Shown here in pieces: positions 9,402 through 18,446 of a stretch of DNA of 54,277 bases. The notes beneath the pieces are model-generated. The model was not told where the DNA came from. It was given only the letters and a program-made list of their open reading frames with translations, and ran no database searches. The position numbers and the translations under genes were made by a program. The stretch comes from an uncultured archaeon. Lineage in GTDB: Archaea; Halobacteriota; Methanosarcinia; Methanosarcinales; Methanoperedenaceae. Every line of letters starts with the position of its first letter. Position 1 is the first letter of the stretch. The stretch covers positions 1 to 54,277 of the forward strand of contig CABMII010000100.1 in the NCBI GenBank assembly GCA_902386255.1, written 5' to 3'.

Positions 9402-10322
9402 CTATTTAATTAAACTTATTACTTCACTGATGATATCCTCTTTTGCTATACCGCAATAAGATTTCAATTCCTGATGCGTGCCATAAAAAGAACAGAAAGA
9501 ATCTTTTAAACCTATCCGTTTGAATTTGATTTGAGACCTGCTTTCTTCAAGTATAACAGATGCGATACTGCTTCCAAGACCTCCTTCAAGATTATGTTCT
9601 TCGATTGTGATTATTGCGCCGGTCTCTCTGGCTGCCTTGAGTATGATATCCTTATCCAGCGGCTTTATCGTATGAATATTAATTACTCTGGTCGATATGC
9701 CTTTTTTTTTCAATTCTCTGGCTGCCATAATAGTGTCATATACTATTGAACCTGTGGCGATCAATGTAACATCCTCTCCAGGTTGGATCTCCACACCCTT
9801 TCCAAAAGTAAATTCATAATCCTCATCATATATTTTTGGCTCACCTGCCGTGCCTATTCGAAAATAGACCGGTCCTTTTATTTCTGCTATTGCATATGTT
9901 GCCATTTTGGATTCTATCGGATCAGCAGGCGAAATGATTTTCATGTTAGGAAGTGTTTTCATTATTGCAATATCTTCAATAGCATGATGTGTGGGCCCCA
10001 GAGTACTATAAACAAGGCCTGCCCCGACCCCAACGATCTTGACATTACTATTTTGTATACATACATCAACCCTTATTTGTTCGTATGTCCTTGCAGTTAT
10101 AAATGGAGTAATTGTATAAGTAAATGGAATTTTACCACAGGACGCCAAACCTGCAGCAACACCAATCATATTTTGTTCGGCCACACCAACATTTACAAAT
10201 CGATCCGGGAAATCGGCCTTAAATTTATCAAATACAATTGCACCGATGTCTGCGTTTAACGACATAATTTGTTTATTTATTTTTGCTATGTCATATAAAG
10301 CTGATACATAAGCGTTCCTCAT
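9402..10322 (-). CDS. Transketolase, C-terminal subunit (pyrimidine-binding and C-terminal domains)
   Basis: This is the second half of a split transketolase. It carries the pyrimidine-binding domain with the catalytic Glu in VGVAEQNMIG and the C-terminal regulatory domain (ITIEEHNLEGGLGS). With the preceding N-terminal subunit it would transfer two-carbon ketol units between sugar phosphates using thiamine diphosphate. Its ATG overlaps the N-subunit stop by four bases and has a strong GAGGAGGG upstream, so the two are made in equal amounts. Many euryarchaea lack an oxidative pentose phosphate pathway. This pair probably serves the operon by making sedoheptulose 7-phosphate or a related sugar. 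Confidence 0.9.
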   Translation of the reverse strand: MRNAYVSALYDIAKINKQIMSLNADIGAIVFDKFKADFPDRFVNVGVAEQNMIGVAAGLASCGKIPFTYTITPFITARTYEQIRVDVCIQNSNVKIVGVGAGLVYSTLGPTHHAIEDIAIMKTLPNMKIISPADPIESKMATYAIAEIKGPVYFRIGTAGEPKIYDEDYEFTFGKGVEIQPGEDVTLIATGSIVYDTIMAARELKKKGISTRVINIHTIKPLDKDIILKAARETGAIITIEEHNLEGGLGSSIASVILEESRSQIKFKRIGLKDSFCSFYGTHQELKSYCGIAKEDIISEVISLIK

Positions 10323-11155
10323 TTTCGTCCCTCCTCAAATTCCTTTCTATCGATACCTAATTCTTTTAAGGCAATTTCAATTTCTTCTTTGGAATTTGGA
10401 ATTCGGTAATGCCAGAGAGGAATGTTTTCCATAAATGAAATACCTTTGCCTTTAACCGTATGTGCTATAAGAACATTTGGTTTATTATTTGTATAAGGAA
10501 GGGATTCCAGATTTTCAATGATCCTGGAAATATCATGCCCGTCGACCTCCTTTACACTCCAGCCAAAGGATTTCCATCGATCACAGAAAGGTTCTAATGA
10601 AAGAATATCATTAGTTCTGCCCAGTGATTGAAGCTTGTTGTAATCGACTATCACAACAAGATTATTCAATTTATGATGAGCAGCAAATGCTGCAGCTTCC
10701 CAGACACTTCCTTCCTGGCATTCACCGTCACTTTGCAGTACAAATACTCTATAATCTTTATTATTAATTTTTCCAGCAAGTGCCATACCGGCGCCAAAAG
10801 ACAATCCATGTCCCAATGAACCTGTTGAAACCTCCACGCCTGGAATTGAGTGGGATTCAGGATGAGCCCCTAAAATGCCACCCCTTTGACAGAAGGTGTC
10901 CAGTAATTTTTCTTCAATAATACCCCTTTTAGCCAATATTGAATATAATGCTGAACTTGCATGACCTTTGCTTAAAATGAATCGATCCCTGTTTTCATTA
11001 TGAAGATCATTTTTATCAATGTTTAATATTTTAAAATATAACGCGACCAGTATTTCTACACATGAAAAAGATGGAGCGATATGGCCGCCACCAGCTCGAC
11101 AACTCATAAGAAATATTTTTTTCCTTATATTTTTGGCAATTTCTTCTAATTCCAT
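10319..11155 (-). CDS. Transketolase, N-terminal subunit (diphosphate-binding domain)
   Basis: The 278-residue thiamine-diphosphate-binding half of transketolase. Family markers are GHIAPSFSCVEIL, KGHASSALYS, GSLGHGLSFGAGMA and the ThDP/Mg motif SDGECQEGSVWEAA through VDYNKLQ (GDG-x25-30-N type). An SD sequence AGGAGGGG lies seven bases before the ATG. It is coupled to the C-terminal subunit by ATGA. The split form is common in archaea and in bacterial sugar islands. Together with the transaldolase at the head of the operon it can give a local supply of C7 sugar phosphate. Confidence 0.9.
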   Translation of the reverse strand: MELEEIAKNIRKKIFLMSCRAGGGHIAPSFSCVEILVALYFKILNIDKNDLHNENRDRFILSKGHASSALYSILAKRGIIEEKLLDTFCQRGGILGAHPESHSIPGVEVSTGSLGHGLSFGAGMALAGKINNKDYRVFVLQSDGECQEGSVWEAAAFAAHHKLNNLVVIVDYNKLQSLGRTNDILSLEPFCDRWKSFGWSVKEVDGHDISRIIENLESLPYTNNKPNVLIAHTVKGKGISFMENIPLWHYRIPNSKEEIEIALKELGIDRKEFEEGRK

Positions 11156-11184
11156 ATATTTTCCCCTCCTAATTCAGAAACATA

Positions 11185-12255
11185 TCATACAAAACCTATA
11201 TGTCCTTTATCTGCATCCAGATACTCCAGTACAATTTTATTTTTTTCATTTGTTACACAGTGATGAAGGCAATGTTTAGAAGGATTGATCTTGAAAAACT
11301 TATTTTTATCATTAAACCAAAAATCTTTATATCGTATGTCTTTTATAGATCCAATCAACCCAAATTCAAAATTATAAGCTTTATCCTGGCAAGAATAAAT
11401 ATTTTGATCTGCCCCAATGACATGAAGAATTTGAAGATATGGGCACCACGTATGTTTTTTCTCAAATGTTTCTAACTGTTGATGATATGAATCGAAAATT
11501 TCAAAATTGTCGTCCACGAGTTCACTTGTAGCTTTATTGATCTGCTCCTTGACAACTGCAAATATAGCTTCATGATATTTATTATTTTCTTCTGCAATAT
11601 TACTTACAACACAGGGTGCGATCTTCACACTATCTACTCCAATATCTTTCAGTTTTTTGACAAGATCATAGATGTGTAAATAATTCATATTATCAATAAT
11701 TATGACAACTCCGAGAAGACACTTACCCTTTATTTTCTTGAAATTTTCCATATTTTTAAGAATTTTTGTGAATTCACCATGTTGTACTCTTCTATATTTA
11801 GAATAACTTTCATCATCCCAACCATCCATAGAAATTCGTATCCATGTTCCGTGATTAGCAAAAATTTCAGCGATTTCTCCAGTTAATCCAGATCCGTTTG
11901 TTAAAGAAGCAAACTTAACCTGGGTCCTGGAGAGTTTCTTCACTGTTTCTAATAAGTAAGGATAAAGAAATGGTTCGCCACCACCACTAAAAGTAATTGC
12001 CTTTACCCCCATCTCCTCTATATCATCAATTATCTCCATCATTTTTTGTCTGGGGATGTGATCTTTTTTTACCATATCTGCACCCAACTGCAAATTATCT
12101 GTCCTATATGCACAATACGAGCAATTATGATTGCAGGCGTTGGTGGGCTTAATTCTTATATGGATTGGAGCCATTATCTTGTCTGTATTTTTAGGAAGAC
12201 TGTCGATTTTTTCCATGAAATGGAAGATTTTCATTTTAGTATATAGAAGTCCCAT
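11185..12255 (-). CDS. Radical SAM enzyme with C-terminal auxiliary-cluster region (SPASM/twitch-like)
   Basis: A 356-residue radical SAM protein with C41, C45 and C48 in CNHNCSYC, a GGGEP glycine motif (SGGGEPFLYP) and ISMDGWDDESY. The C-terminal third has further cysteines (WCPYLQ, YSCQDK, HCLHHC) arranged like a SPASM or twitch domain that binds auxiliary Fe-S clusters. Such enzymes modify peptides or carbohydrates. AviX12-like sugar epimerases and DesII-like enzymes are carbohydrate precedents. AAGGA lies seven bases before the ATG. Position inside the heptose operon makes a sugar substrate more likely than a peptide, since no precursor peptide is visible. Confidence 0.8.
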   Translation of the reverse strand: MGLLYTKMKIFHFMEKIDSLPKNTDKIMAPIHIRIKPTNACNHNCSYCAYRTDNLQLGADMVKKDHIPRQKMMEIIDDIEEMGVKAITFSGGGEPFLYPYLLETVKKLSRTQVKFASLTNGSGLTGEIAEIFANHGTWIRISMDGWDDESYSKYRRVQHGEFTKILKNMENFKKIKGKCLLGVVIIIDNMNYLHIYDLVKKLKDIGVDSVKIAPCVVSNIAEENNKYHEAIFAVVKEQINKATSELVDDNFEIFDSYHQQLETFEKKHTWCPYLQILHVIGADQNIYSCQDKAYNFEFGLIGSIKDIRYKDFWFNDKNKFFKINPSKHCLHHCVTNEKNKIVLEYLDADKGHIGFV

Positions 12256-12264
12256 AAAACATCC

Positions 12265-13623
12265 TTAAATTCCATGGAAGTCTTCGGTGGCTTTCACAGA
12301 ATTGTTATAGTTATCAAAGTCTCTTAATATGCTCAGGAATTTTTCCCTGTACTGTTCTGGCGAGATTCCTCGAAGGAAAGTAGCTTTGGGAGATAGTTGG
12401 TTGTATTCATGGATCTCCGTGGATAGTCCATCAAATGTGGATTTATAGGTGTTGTAAATCTCTGTTCCTGGAAGCGGCGCAAATGAGTTTAACGAGATGT
12501 AACTTGCTCCAAGGCTTAAGGCAAAACGTCGTGTCGTTTCCATATCTTCTAATGTTTCATGTGGAAAACCTACAATGAAGAAACATTTCCATCTTATCTT
12601 ATACTTTTTCAGGATTTCACTTGCACGGTAAACTTGTTCGACTGTGATCTTTTTGTTCAGGATCTTCATTCCGGCATTGGTTCCTGTTTCTATACCGAAG
12701 GAAAGATATGAGCAGCCATAGTTGATTAGCTTTTCTAAAATCTCTTCAGTTATGATGTCTATTCTACACGCGGTTCCCCATGTCAGATCAAATGATTTGA
12801 ATAGTTTTGCCATTTCAAGTGATTTTTTTATATTGACCAAAAAATTTGCGTCGGTAAGATCGAGTGATTTGATATTATATTTGTTTATGATGTGTTCAAT
12901 TTCTTCTTTAACCTGGTCTACTGTTCTCATCTGGTATTTTCTACCAGTAATTAGCTTGTTTGAGCAAAAGGTGCAGTCATAAGGGCACCCTCTGCTAGTC
13001 ATGATCATGCTCATGTCTGAGGGTGTGTAATGCTCCGGGTATAATAAGGATTCTCTGCTTGGTGGTGGAAGCTTAGTTACGTCTACGCTGCGTGGATTAC
13101 CCGCAACAAGTTTTTCCTTGCAGCCATTGACGATCCATTCTACCATTGTGAACTCTGCAGGCCCGGTGAAGATGGTATCTATTAATGGGTTATCTTTGAA
13201 ATCTTCTGGTCTTGCAGAAGCGTGGTACCCACCAACGCAGGTTTTCATTTCAGGATTGAATTCTTTGCATATTTCCAGTATCTTGAAGGTGGATTGCATC
13301 TTACTTGTCCAGGTTGTTACACCCACAATGTCTGGATTGATCTTATCCAGGGTTTCCCTGAAGTGCTTCCAAATATGATGGTTGTCATTCTTTACACCTT
13401 CTTCATATAGTGGCTGCCGTTTTACCATTTCATCCCGGTTTTGGGTAGCAGGGTCTTTCTTAAAGTATTTGTCGGCATCATAAACATAAGCCTCTATATC
13501 GTTTTCTCTTAGACATGCTGCGATTTGGGCACATGCGTAAGAAAACCACCATCTGTCATACTCAAAGAAGGCATGAAAAGGCGGATCTACTAAAAGAACC
13601 TTTTTCTTCGTCTGATTATTCAT
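12265..13623 (-). CDS. B12-binding-domain radical SAM enzyme (second of the operon)
   Basis: A 452-residue protein with an N-terminal cobalamin-binding-like domain (VLLVDPPFHAF; DIVGVTTWTSK; CVGGYHASARPEDF) and a radical SAM core with CPYDCTFC near residues 213-220. The C-terminal part has the SFGIETGTNAGMKIL and FFIVGFPHET segments typical of B12-dependent radical SAM proteins. I chose the ATG at 13623, preceded by AGGTG. An upstream GTG at 13632 falls inside that SD-like sequence. The class includes methyltransferases for unactivated carbons and ring-contracting or epimerising enzymes. The substrate here is unknown but is probably a sugar or sugar nucleotide from the operon. Confidence 0.8.
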   Translation of the reverse strand: MNNQTKKKVLLVDPPFHAFFEYDRWWFSYACAQIAACLRENDIEAYVYDADKYFKKDPATQNRDEMVKRQPLYEEGVKNDNHHIWKHFRETLDKINPDIVGVTTWTSKMQSTFKILEICKEFNPEMKTCVGGYHASARPEDFKDNPLIDTIFTGPAEFTMVEWIVNGCKEKLVAGNPRSVDVTKLPPPSRESLLYPEHYTPSDMSMIMTSRGCPYDCTFCSNKLITGRKYQMRTVDQVKEEIEHIINKYNIKSLDLTDANFLVNIKKSLEMAKLFKSFDLTWGTACRIDIITEEILEKLINYGCSYLSFGIETGTNAGMKILNKKITVEQVYRASEILKKYKIRWKCFFIVGFPHETLEDMETTRRFALSLGASYISLNSFAPLPGTEIYNTYKSTFDGLSTEIHEYNQLSPKATFLRGISPEQYREKFLSILRDFDNYNNSVKATEDFHGI

Positions 13624-13747
13624 TTTTAACACCTGATTTTCTTTGTCCGATTATTCATTATCATATTTTCCAAGAATCTTTATCAAACATGTTGCTTTTT
13701 ATTGCATAATTTATCAATTTGTTATCAAACATTTTAAAGAGGAGTCA

Positions 13748-14827
13748 TTAAATAAAATTCACATGCTCAAAAGGATGCTTTAAGTTATACAAATATTTAT
13801 TTATTTTGTCCATTCTACAATTCACCCTGCACTGGGAAGTATCAAGTTCAGAATTCACCCATTCTAGTGACTTTTTCCTTTTTTCACCAGTCCATATAGC
13901 CTCAAATGAATCGTCATTTATATTTCCATAATAAAATCTTTCATCACCAAGGAAACAGCTGCAACCCCACACATTTCCTCCTGCATCTATATAAGACCAG
14001 AATGGAAGTCCAAGACATTTTTCATATTCGTGTTTTCCTTCATCCCATTTATTCATGGTGCCCATGCGGAATATTACACTGAATTTTTCATCATTGAATT
14101 TTTCAAGTGTGCCGGATAGATGTGAATAATCACTATATTTCACATTTTTGTATGCTGTGCTCTTGCTTAGAAGATGCTGCGAATATGGTTTTATTACCAG
14201 ATAATCCATCCCGATATCCTTTGCCTTTTCCGTCAATAATTCTACTTCATGCCAGTTATCCGGTAAAAGTAAAAGTTGCATACCCAGCGCAGTTTTATAA
14301 CCATTCTCACCTCTCACCTTTACAGCATAACGCATGTTCTCTATCACACGGTCAAAATCATTAGGCTTTGTTCCATGTATTTTTGAATAAGTTTCTTTTG
14401 TTCCTGCATTGATACTTATCTTTATCCATTCAATGCTCCCAAGAGTTTTATCAACAAGTTTCTTATTCAATAGTACTCCATTTGTGGTGACAGCTACATC
14501 AATACCTGCCTTTTTAGTACAAAGTATTATGTCACCGATTTCCTTATGCAACAATGGTTCTCCTTCTCCTGCATACATTATACTCTTTAATCCAAGAGAA
14601 CCCATCTCAAAAAGTCGTTCCTCAAGAATTTTCTTGTCCAGGAACCTTGGTTTGTATTCCATGAAATCCAAACCACAAAAAACACATCTGTGATTACATG
14701 CGCCTGTGGGAGATATCTCAGCATAGATCGGATAGATATTTTTTCCTTCCAACCAATCATTTACCCTATTAACGTGATACATCAGTTTATGGCTGTCAAT
14801 GTTATATTTATCCATGTTATTTCTCAT
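13748..14827 (-). CDS. Radical SAM/SPASM-like enzyme (third of the operon)
   Basis: A 359-residue radical SAM protein with CNHRCVFC at residues 44-51, a GEGEPLLHKE motif and a C-terminal Cys-rich region (CLGLPFW, VWGCSCFLGDERFYYGNI, QCRVNC) of SPASM type. It resembles its neighbour at 11185-12255 in layout, with the same TNGV/TNGSG-type loop, so the two may be diverged paralogues. The start at 14827 overlaps the GmhA-like gene by eleven bases. A second ATG at 14815, after GAG, is equally possible. Sitting directly after the isomerase gene, it may act on a heptose phosphate or nucleotide heptose. Confidence 0.8.
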   Translation of the reverse strand: MRNNMDKYNIDSHKLMYHVNRVNDWLEGKNIYPIYAEISPTGACNHRCVFCGLDFMEYKPRFLDKKILEERLFEMGSLGLKSIMYAGEGEPLLHKEIGDIILCTKKAGIDVAVTTNGVLLNKKLVDKTLGSIEWIKISINAGTKETYSKIHGTKPNDFDRVIENMRYAVKVRGENGYKTALGMQLLLLPDNWHEVELLTEKAKDIGMDYLVIKPYSQHLLSKSTAYKNVKYSDYSHLSGTLEKFNDEKFSVIFRMGTMNKWDEGKHEYEKCLGLPFWSYIDAGGNVWGCSCFLGDERFYYGNINDDSFEAIWTGEKRKKSLEWVNSELDTSQCRVNCRMDKINKYLYNLKHPFEHVNFI

Positions 14828-15389
14828 TAGTAATTATATCTACGATACAGTGGCAGAGTATTGAATGAGCCAATTCAACATACCCATAAGAATCAGACGG
14901 GACATAAAAGTTTGTCTCACCTTTTGAACGCAGAGCGTTATTTTCTTTAAATCCTGACATAGTGATTATGATGCACCCTTTTACTTTAGCTGCGATTACC
15001 CCGTTTATAATATTTTTCGACATTCCAGAGCTGCTTATGGCAATAAGAACATCTCCTTCATCCGCGAACATTTCTATTGGCTTTTCGAAAACATGCTCAT
15101 AACCAAAATCATTGGATATACATGTAAGCAATGCTGAGTCGCTATAAGTGGTTGCCCGAATTCCTGCATTTTTCCATAGATCAATCGCAAGGTGATTTGC
15201 AATTGATGCACTGCCACCGTTCCCTACGATGATAATTTTATTACCCTTCTTTGCTTGAGTTGTTATGATTTTAACGGTTTCTTCAATACTATGGTTCAAA
15301 TCAATATTCTCGTTAGCAGGAGATGTGATCTGGATTTTCAGCAAAATATTTTTAAGTTCATTTATATAATCTGTCAAATTAAGTTGCAT
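14817..15389 (-). CDS. gmhA: Sedoheptulose-7-phosphate isomerase-like SIS protein (GmhA type)
   Basis: A 190-residue SIS-domain protein with the phosphosugar loop GNGGSASIANHLAIDL, the second loop ISSSGMSKNI and the C-terminal ELAHSILCH segment. GmhA converts sedoheptulose 7-phosphate to D-glycero-D-manno-heptose 7-phosphate, the first committed heptose step. Compared with classical GmhA, the metal-site Glu in HxxxE appears as Asp, and the Gln before the C-terminal histidine appears as Glu, so stereochemistry may differ. GAGG lies six bases before the ATG. The neighbouring kinase, nucleotidyltransferases and GmhB support the heptose assignment. Confidence 0.8.
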   Translation of the reverse strand: MQLNLTDYINELKNILLKIQITSPANENIDLNHSIEETVKIITTQAKKGNKIIIVGNGGSASIANHLAIDLWKNAGIRATTYSDSALLTCISNDFGYEHVFEKPIEMFADEGDVLIAISSSGMSKNIINGVIAAKVKGCIIITMSGFKENNALRSKGETNFYVPSDSYGYVELAHSILCHCIVDIITNEK

Positions 15390-15413
15390 GTTTTTCCTCG
15401 CTTTCCTATGCTT

Positions 15414-16943
15414 TTATGGACTGTGCTTCAACATCGCATTTATAAATTCTAACAATTCATATTTTTCAACCGGCTTTTTATTGCCAACAATTTGTACAGC
15501 CAGGGCTCCCGCAGCATTTCCAATAAAAGAAACCAGATTTAATGGCATCCCATGTGCAAAACATGGAGCAGCAAAGGCAAAAAATGCATCTCCAGCACCT
15601 ACTGTATCGATGACCTTTGTTGAAAAGACAGGTGTTCGATTTATCTCATTCGCACTGTTAACACCTATTGATCCTTTTTTACCAAGCGTTACGATAAGCC
15701 CATCTGCATTTAACATATTTGATAATTTTTTAGCAATGTCTTCAATATCACCAAATCTATCCTGGGTTCCCAGCCTCACTTCAATTTCATCAAGACAAAC
15801 AAAATTTGGATTGTTGTATTTTGTTATCATGTTAAAGCCAGCATTAGCAGCATTTGTTTGTGTATTGACCGCGAATATTTTTGAAAAATCCTTGATGGCA
15901 TTTATTATGTTATTGGTTATAAAACCATGCCCGAAATCAGAAATCAATACCAGATCATATTCAGATATAGTTGATTTTAGATAATTTATAACATCGAGTT
16001 CACAACTACCATTAATATAAACATTATTTAAATAATTAATCTCAAATACTTTTTGATTTAAATTAATGTACCTCTTTTTACAAACGGTAGGTCCGTCATC
16101 CCTGTAAAAAAATTTTGTACCAATATTGGGTTTAAGATTATTAACAATGAAATCTTCTCTTGATTCTTCTTTTCCTAACAAAGATACCAGTTGAACCTTA
16201 TCGCATAGCCCGGCTATATGGTTTGCAATTATAAATGCCCCACCTGCAAAAACTTCATGGTTTAAGTATTTATTCACAATAATAGGCGACTTTGCTGATT
16301 TTCCCATTGGTTCACAATAGTGATATTCGTCTATAATTCCATCACCAATAATAATCACTTTCAGCTTCTTTAGACTGTTCAACTTTTCTACGATCTCGTC
16401 GAAACCGTATTTATCAGAGAATTTTTTCAAAAAGTTTTTTGTCTCGTTCGGGTAGATATCCAAAAAATTATTTATTATTTGAGATGAACTGAACGAAAAA
16501 CCACCTGTTTCATATATTTTGCTTTTTCCAAAATAAAACTCTTTTTCTTCTTCAAATATTTTATCATGAATTTTGATGTCTCGTTCTTTATAAGCCTGGC
16601 CTTTTGCAAAAACATCTGGTTTAATACTTTTCACACAACTGAATGGAATTTCATCATCTACCAGGCAGACATAATCTACCTGCTCCAACGAAGAAACATT
16701 TTCTACCCTGAAATTCTCAGGGAAAATTGGTCTTCCTGGTCCTCTCCTTACATCTTTGTCTTTTATGACCGTGACTATGAGTATATCTCCCTGCTCTTTT
16801 GCTTCATTGAGATGTTTAATGATACCAGGGTGAATAAGGTCAAAAATTCCATGGCTTTGGACAACAATTTTCCCCTCTTTTCTGAGACTCCCTACTTTAG
16901 AGATTAGGTCGTTTAAAAATAATACCTTATTATGTTTTGTCAT
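15414..16943 (-). CDS. Fusion: RfaE2-like nucleotidyltransferase + PfkB-type heptose-7-phosphate kinase (reverse-order HldE)
   Basis: The N-terminal 160 residues form a cytidylyltransferase-fold nucleotidyltransferase (SHGIFDLIHPGIIKHL; RRGPGRPIFPENFR; FSSSQIINNFLD). The rest is a PfkB/ribokinase-type sugar kinase ending in DTVGAGDAFFAFA, which carries the catalytic Asp and anion hole. Bacterial HldE has the same two activities with the kinase first, so the order here is reversed. The nucleotidyltransferase HxGH motif reads HPGI (residues 38-41) and has lost its second His, so this domain may be inactive or scaffold-like. The separate protein at 17008-17481 keeps an intact HIGH. No good SD is seen before the ATG. 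Confidence 0.8.
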   Translation of the reverse strand: MTKHNKVLFLNDLISKVGSLRKEGKIVVQSHGIFDLIHPGIIKHLNEAKEQGDILIVTVIKDKDVRRGPGRPIFPENFRVENVSSLEQVDYVCLVDDEIPFSCVKSIKPDVFAKGQAYKERDIKIHDKIFEEEKEFYFGKSKIYETGGFSFSSSQIINNFLDIYPNETKNFLKKFSDKYGFDEIVEKLNSLKKLKVIIIGDGIIDEYHYCEPMGKSAKSPIIVNKYLNHEVFAGGAFIIANHIAGLCDKVQLVSLLGKEESREDFIVNNLKPNIGTKFFYRDDGPTVCKKRYINLNQKVFEINYLNNVYINGSCELDVINYLKSTISEYDLVLISDFGHGFITNNIINAIKDFSKIFAVNTQTNAANAGFNMITKYNNPNFVCLDEIEVRLGTQDRFGDIEDIAKKLSNMLNADGLIVTLGKKGSIGVNSANEINRTPVFSTKVIDTVGAGDAFFAFAAPCFAHGMPLNLVSFIGNAAGALAVQIVGNKKPVEKYELLEFINAMLKHSP

Positions 16944-17007
16944 TTAATTACAACTTATATTTGTAGTGATTCAATTTGAATGTTTTCATTTGTATTAAGA
17001 TCAAGGG

Positions 17008-17481
17008 TTATTTTAAGTACTCGTTTATTAGTTTCGTTGATGAGAAAACTATCTCATGGGTGAACCTTATTTCTGCACCGATTTCTTTAATGATTTCATA
17101 TTCTTTTTGAATTTTCCCAGTTTTATCTTCGAGTTTTTCAAATTCCTGTCCTTTGATGTAAATATCAGGTCTCAAAAGCCTCAATGTTTCCTCAGCAGTT
17201 GGCCATTTATTAACAGCAACATAATCAACACATTCTAATGCGGCTATCGACTCTGCCCTTAAGTCCTGGTTAAAGACGGGTCTGCCAGGCCCTTTGTCAA
17301 CATAAATATCTGGCGTAACAGTAACAATAAGAATATCTCCCATTTTCTTAGATGCCTGAAAATATTTAATATGCCCTATATGCATGAGGTCAAAGCATCC
17401 ATGACAGAGGACTATTTTTTTCCCTTTGAATTTTAAAATCTGGATTTTTTTTGCCAGTTCCTCTATTTCAAGTATCTTCAT
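17008..17481 (-). CDS. Heptose-1-phosphate nucleotidyltransferase (RfaE2/HldE C-terminal type)
   Basis: A compact 157-residue cytidylyltransferase-family enzyme with the intact signature GCFDLMHIGHIKYF (HIGH at residues 34-37), GPGRPVFNQDLRAESI and the C-terminal FSSTKLINEYL (ISSTKII-type nucleotide motif). RfaE2 proteins add AMP to heptose 1-phosphate to give ADP-heptose. Related enzymes use CTP or GTP, so the nucleotide is unproven here. The start overlaps the stop of the upstream 322-aa gene by four bases. It probably provides the true nucleotidyltransferase activity of the operon, given the broken motif in the neighbouring fusion protein. Confidence 0.85.
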   Translation of the reverse strand: MKILEIEELAKKIQILKFKGKKIVLCHGCFDLMHIGHIKYFQASKKMGDILIVTVTPDIYVDKGPGRPVFNQDLRAESIAALECVDYVAVNKWPTAEETLRLLRPDIYIKGQEFEKLEDKTGKIQKEYEIIKEIGAEIRFTHEIVFSSTKLINEYLK

Positions 17482-18446
17482 ATTTCGTTTATTGCCCTCC
17501 AGAGTGCTGGAATAGTTTCTTCATGTTTACCTTTTATATAATAACTCTCTCCCCCATCTGCTACTGTCCTGACAAGTAGGGTTTTCCATGGTCTGAAGTA
17601 GTAAGCGGGATTTTCTTTGCTGGGTTCTTTGTTAAAGTCATCGGGAAGATTATGAAGATCACAGACCAGCGTAGTGAAATGCTTAATATATTTTCCATGT
17701 TGTAGGGCAACATTTCTTGCCATACTCAGAGCCTTCAAAAAAACCTCCGGAGCCATAACAGCGCTGCCAAAATTCATCACTACACCACCTTCTAAATTTT
17801 CCACGGTTTTTGCGAAATATAAAAAATCACGATATGAAGTTGCTCCAGTAGCTGCTCCGTCGCAATTCGGGTGTTCGTGAATGATATCATAGCCAATTCC
17901 TACATGTACCGTAATGGGTATTCCTAACCTGTAACCTGCAGCCAGCAGGCTGATGTCCTTATATGGAAAATCCCCTTCAAATATAGCTTTCCCGATAGCT
18001 TCCCCCATCCCCATGCCTTTTTCATATCCATGGTTTATATGATCATTAATTTGTCCTGTTTCTTTCCACAGCCCGAATTGGCCTTCCTGTATATATCTGG
18101 CAACGCTTTCGGTTGTTGCACCGATGAGTGCAAATTCATAATCATGGATCATCCCGGCGCCGTTCATTGCCAGACATGAAATAAAACCTTTTTCCATTAG
18201 ATCAATCAGATATTTTTGAACACCGGCCCGTATAACATGACCGCCCATCATTAAGATTATGGAGGAATGGTTATGCTTTGCATGAATTATGCGTCCAGCA
18301 ATCTTTTCAAATTTTTCATCCATATCTTTTTTAATGGGGTTCAATTCGTTTATCGTTGAGATTTGCAAATCATGCTGCCTATCAGATAATGATTTTATCT
18401 TGATATCTGCTCTATCAAACGAAGGATATCTTGTCATAAATATCAT
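17478..18446 (-). CDS. Conserved 322-aa protein of unknown function in heptose operon (remotely deoxyhypusine-synthase-like)
   Basis: I do not recognise a characterised family. Visible features are a glycine-rich opening (MMGGHVIRAG), then LAMNGAGMIHDYEFALIGAT, a His/Glu-rich middle (VHVGIGYDIIHEHPNCDGAA), NFGSAVMAPEVFLKAL, and GKHEETIPALW near the end. The pattern of a glycine loop followed by N-G-A-G-x-x-H-D faintly recalls the NAD-binding fold of deoxyhypusine synthase, but the lysine site is not evident. No signal peptide or membrane segment is seen. The start overlaps the gmhB stop by one base (TAATG) and the end overlaps the nucleotidyltransferase start (ATGA). A role in the heptose pathway, possibly an NAD-dependent step, is therefore likely. 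Confidence 0.55.
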   Translation of the reverse strand: MIFMTRYPSFDRADIKIKSLSDRQHDLQISTINELNPIKKDMDEKFEKIAGRIIHAKHNHSSIILMMGGHVIRAGVQKYLIDLMEKGFISCLAMNGAGMIHDYEFALIGATTESVARYIQEGQFGLWKETGQINDHINHGYEKGMGMGEAIGKAIFEGDFPYKDISLLAAGYRLGIPITVHVGIGYDIIHEHPNCDGAATGATSYRDFLYFAKTVENLEGGVVMNFGSAVMAPEVFLKALSMARNVALQHGKYIKHFTTLVCDLHNLPDDFNKEPSKENPAYYFRPWKTLLVRTVADGGESYYIKGKHEETIPALWRAINEI

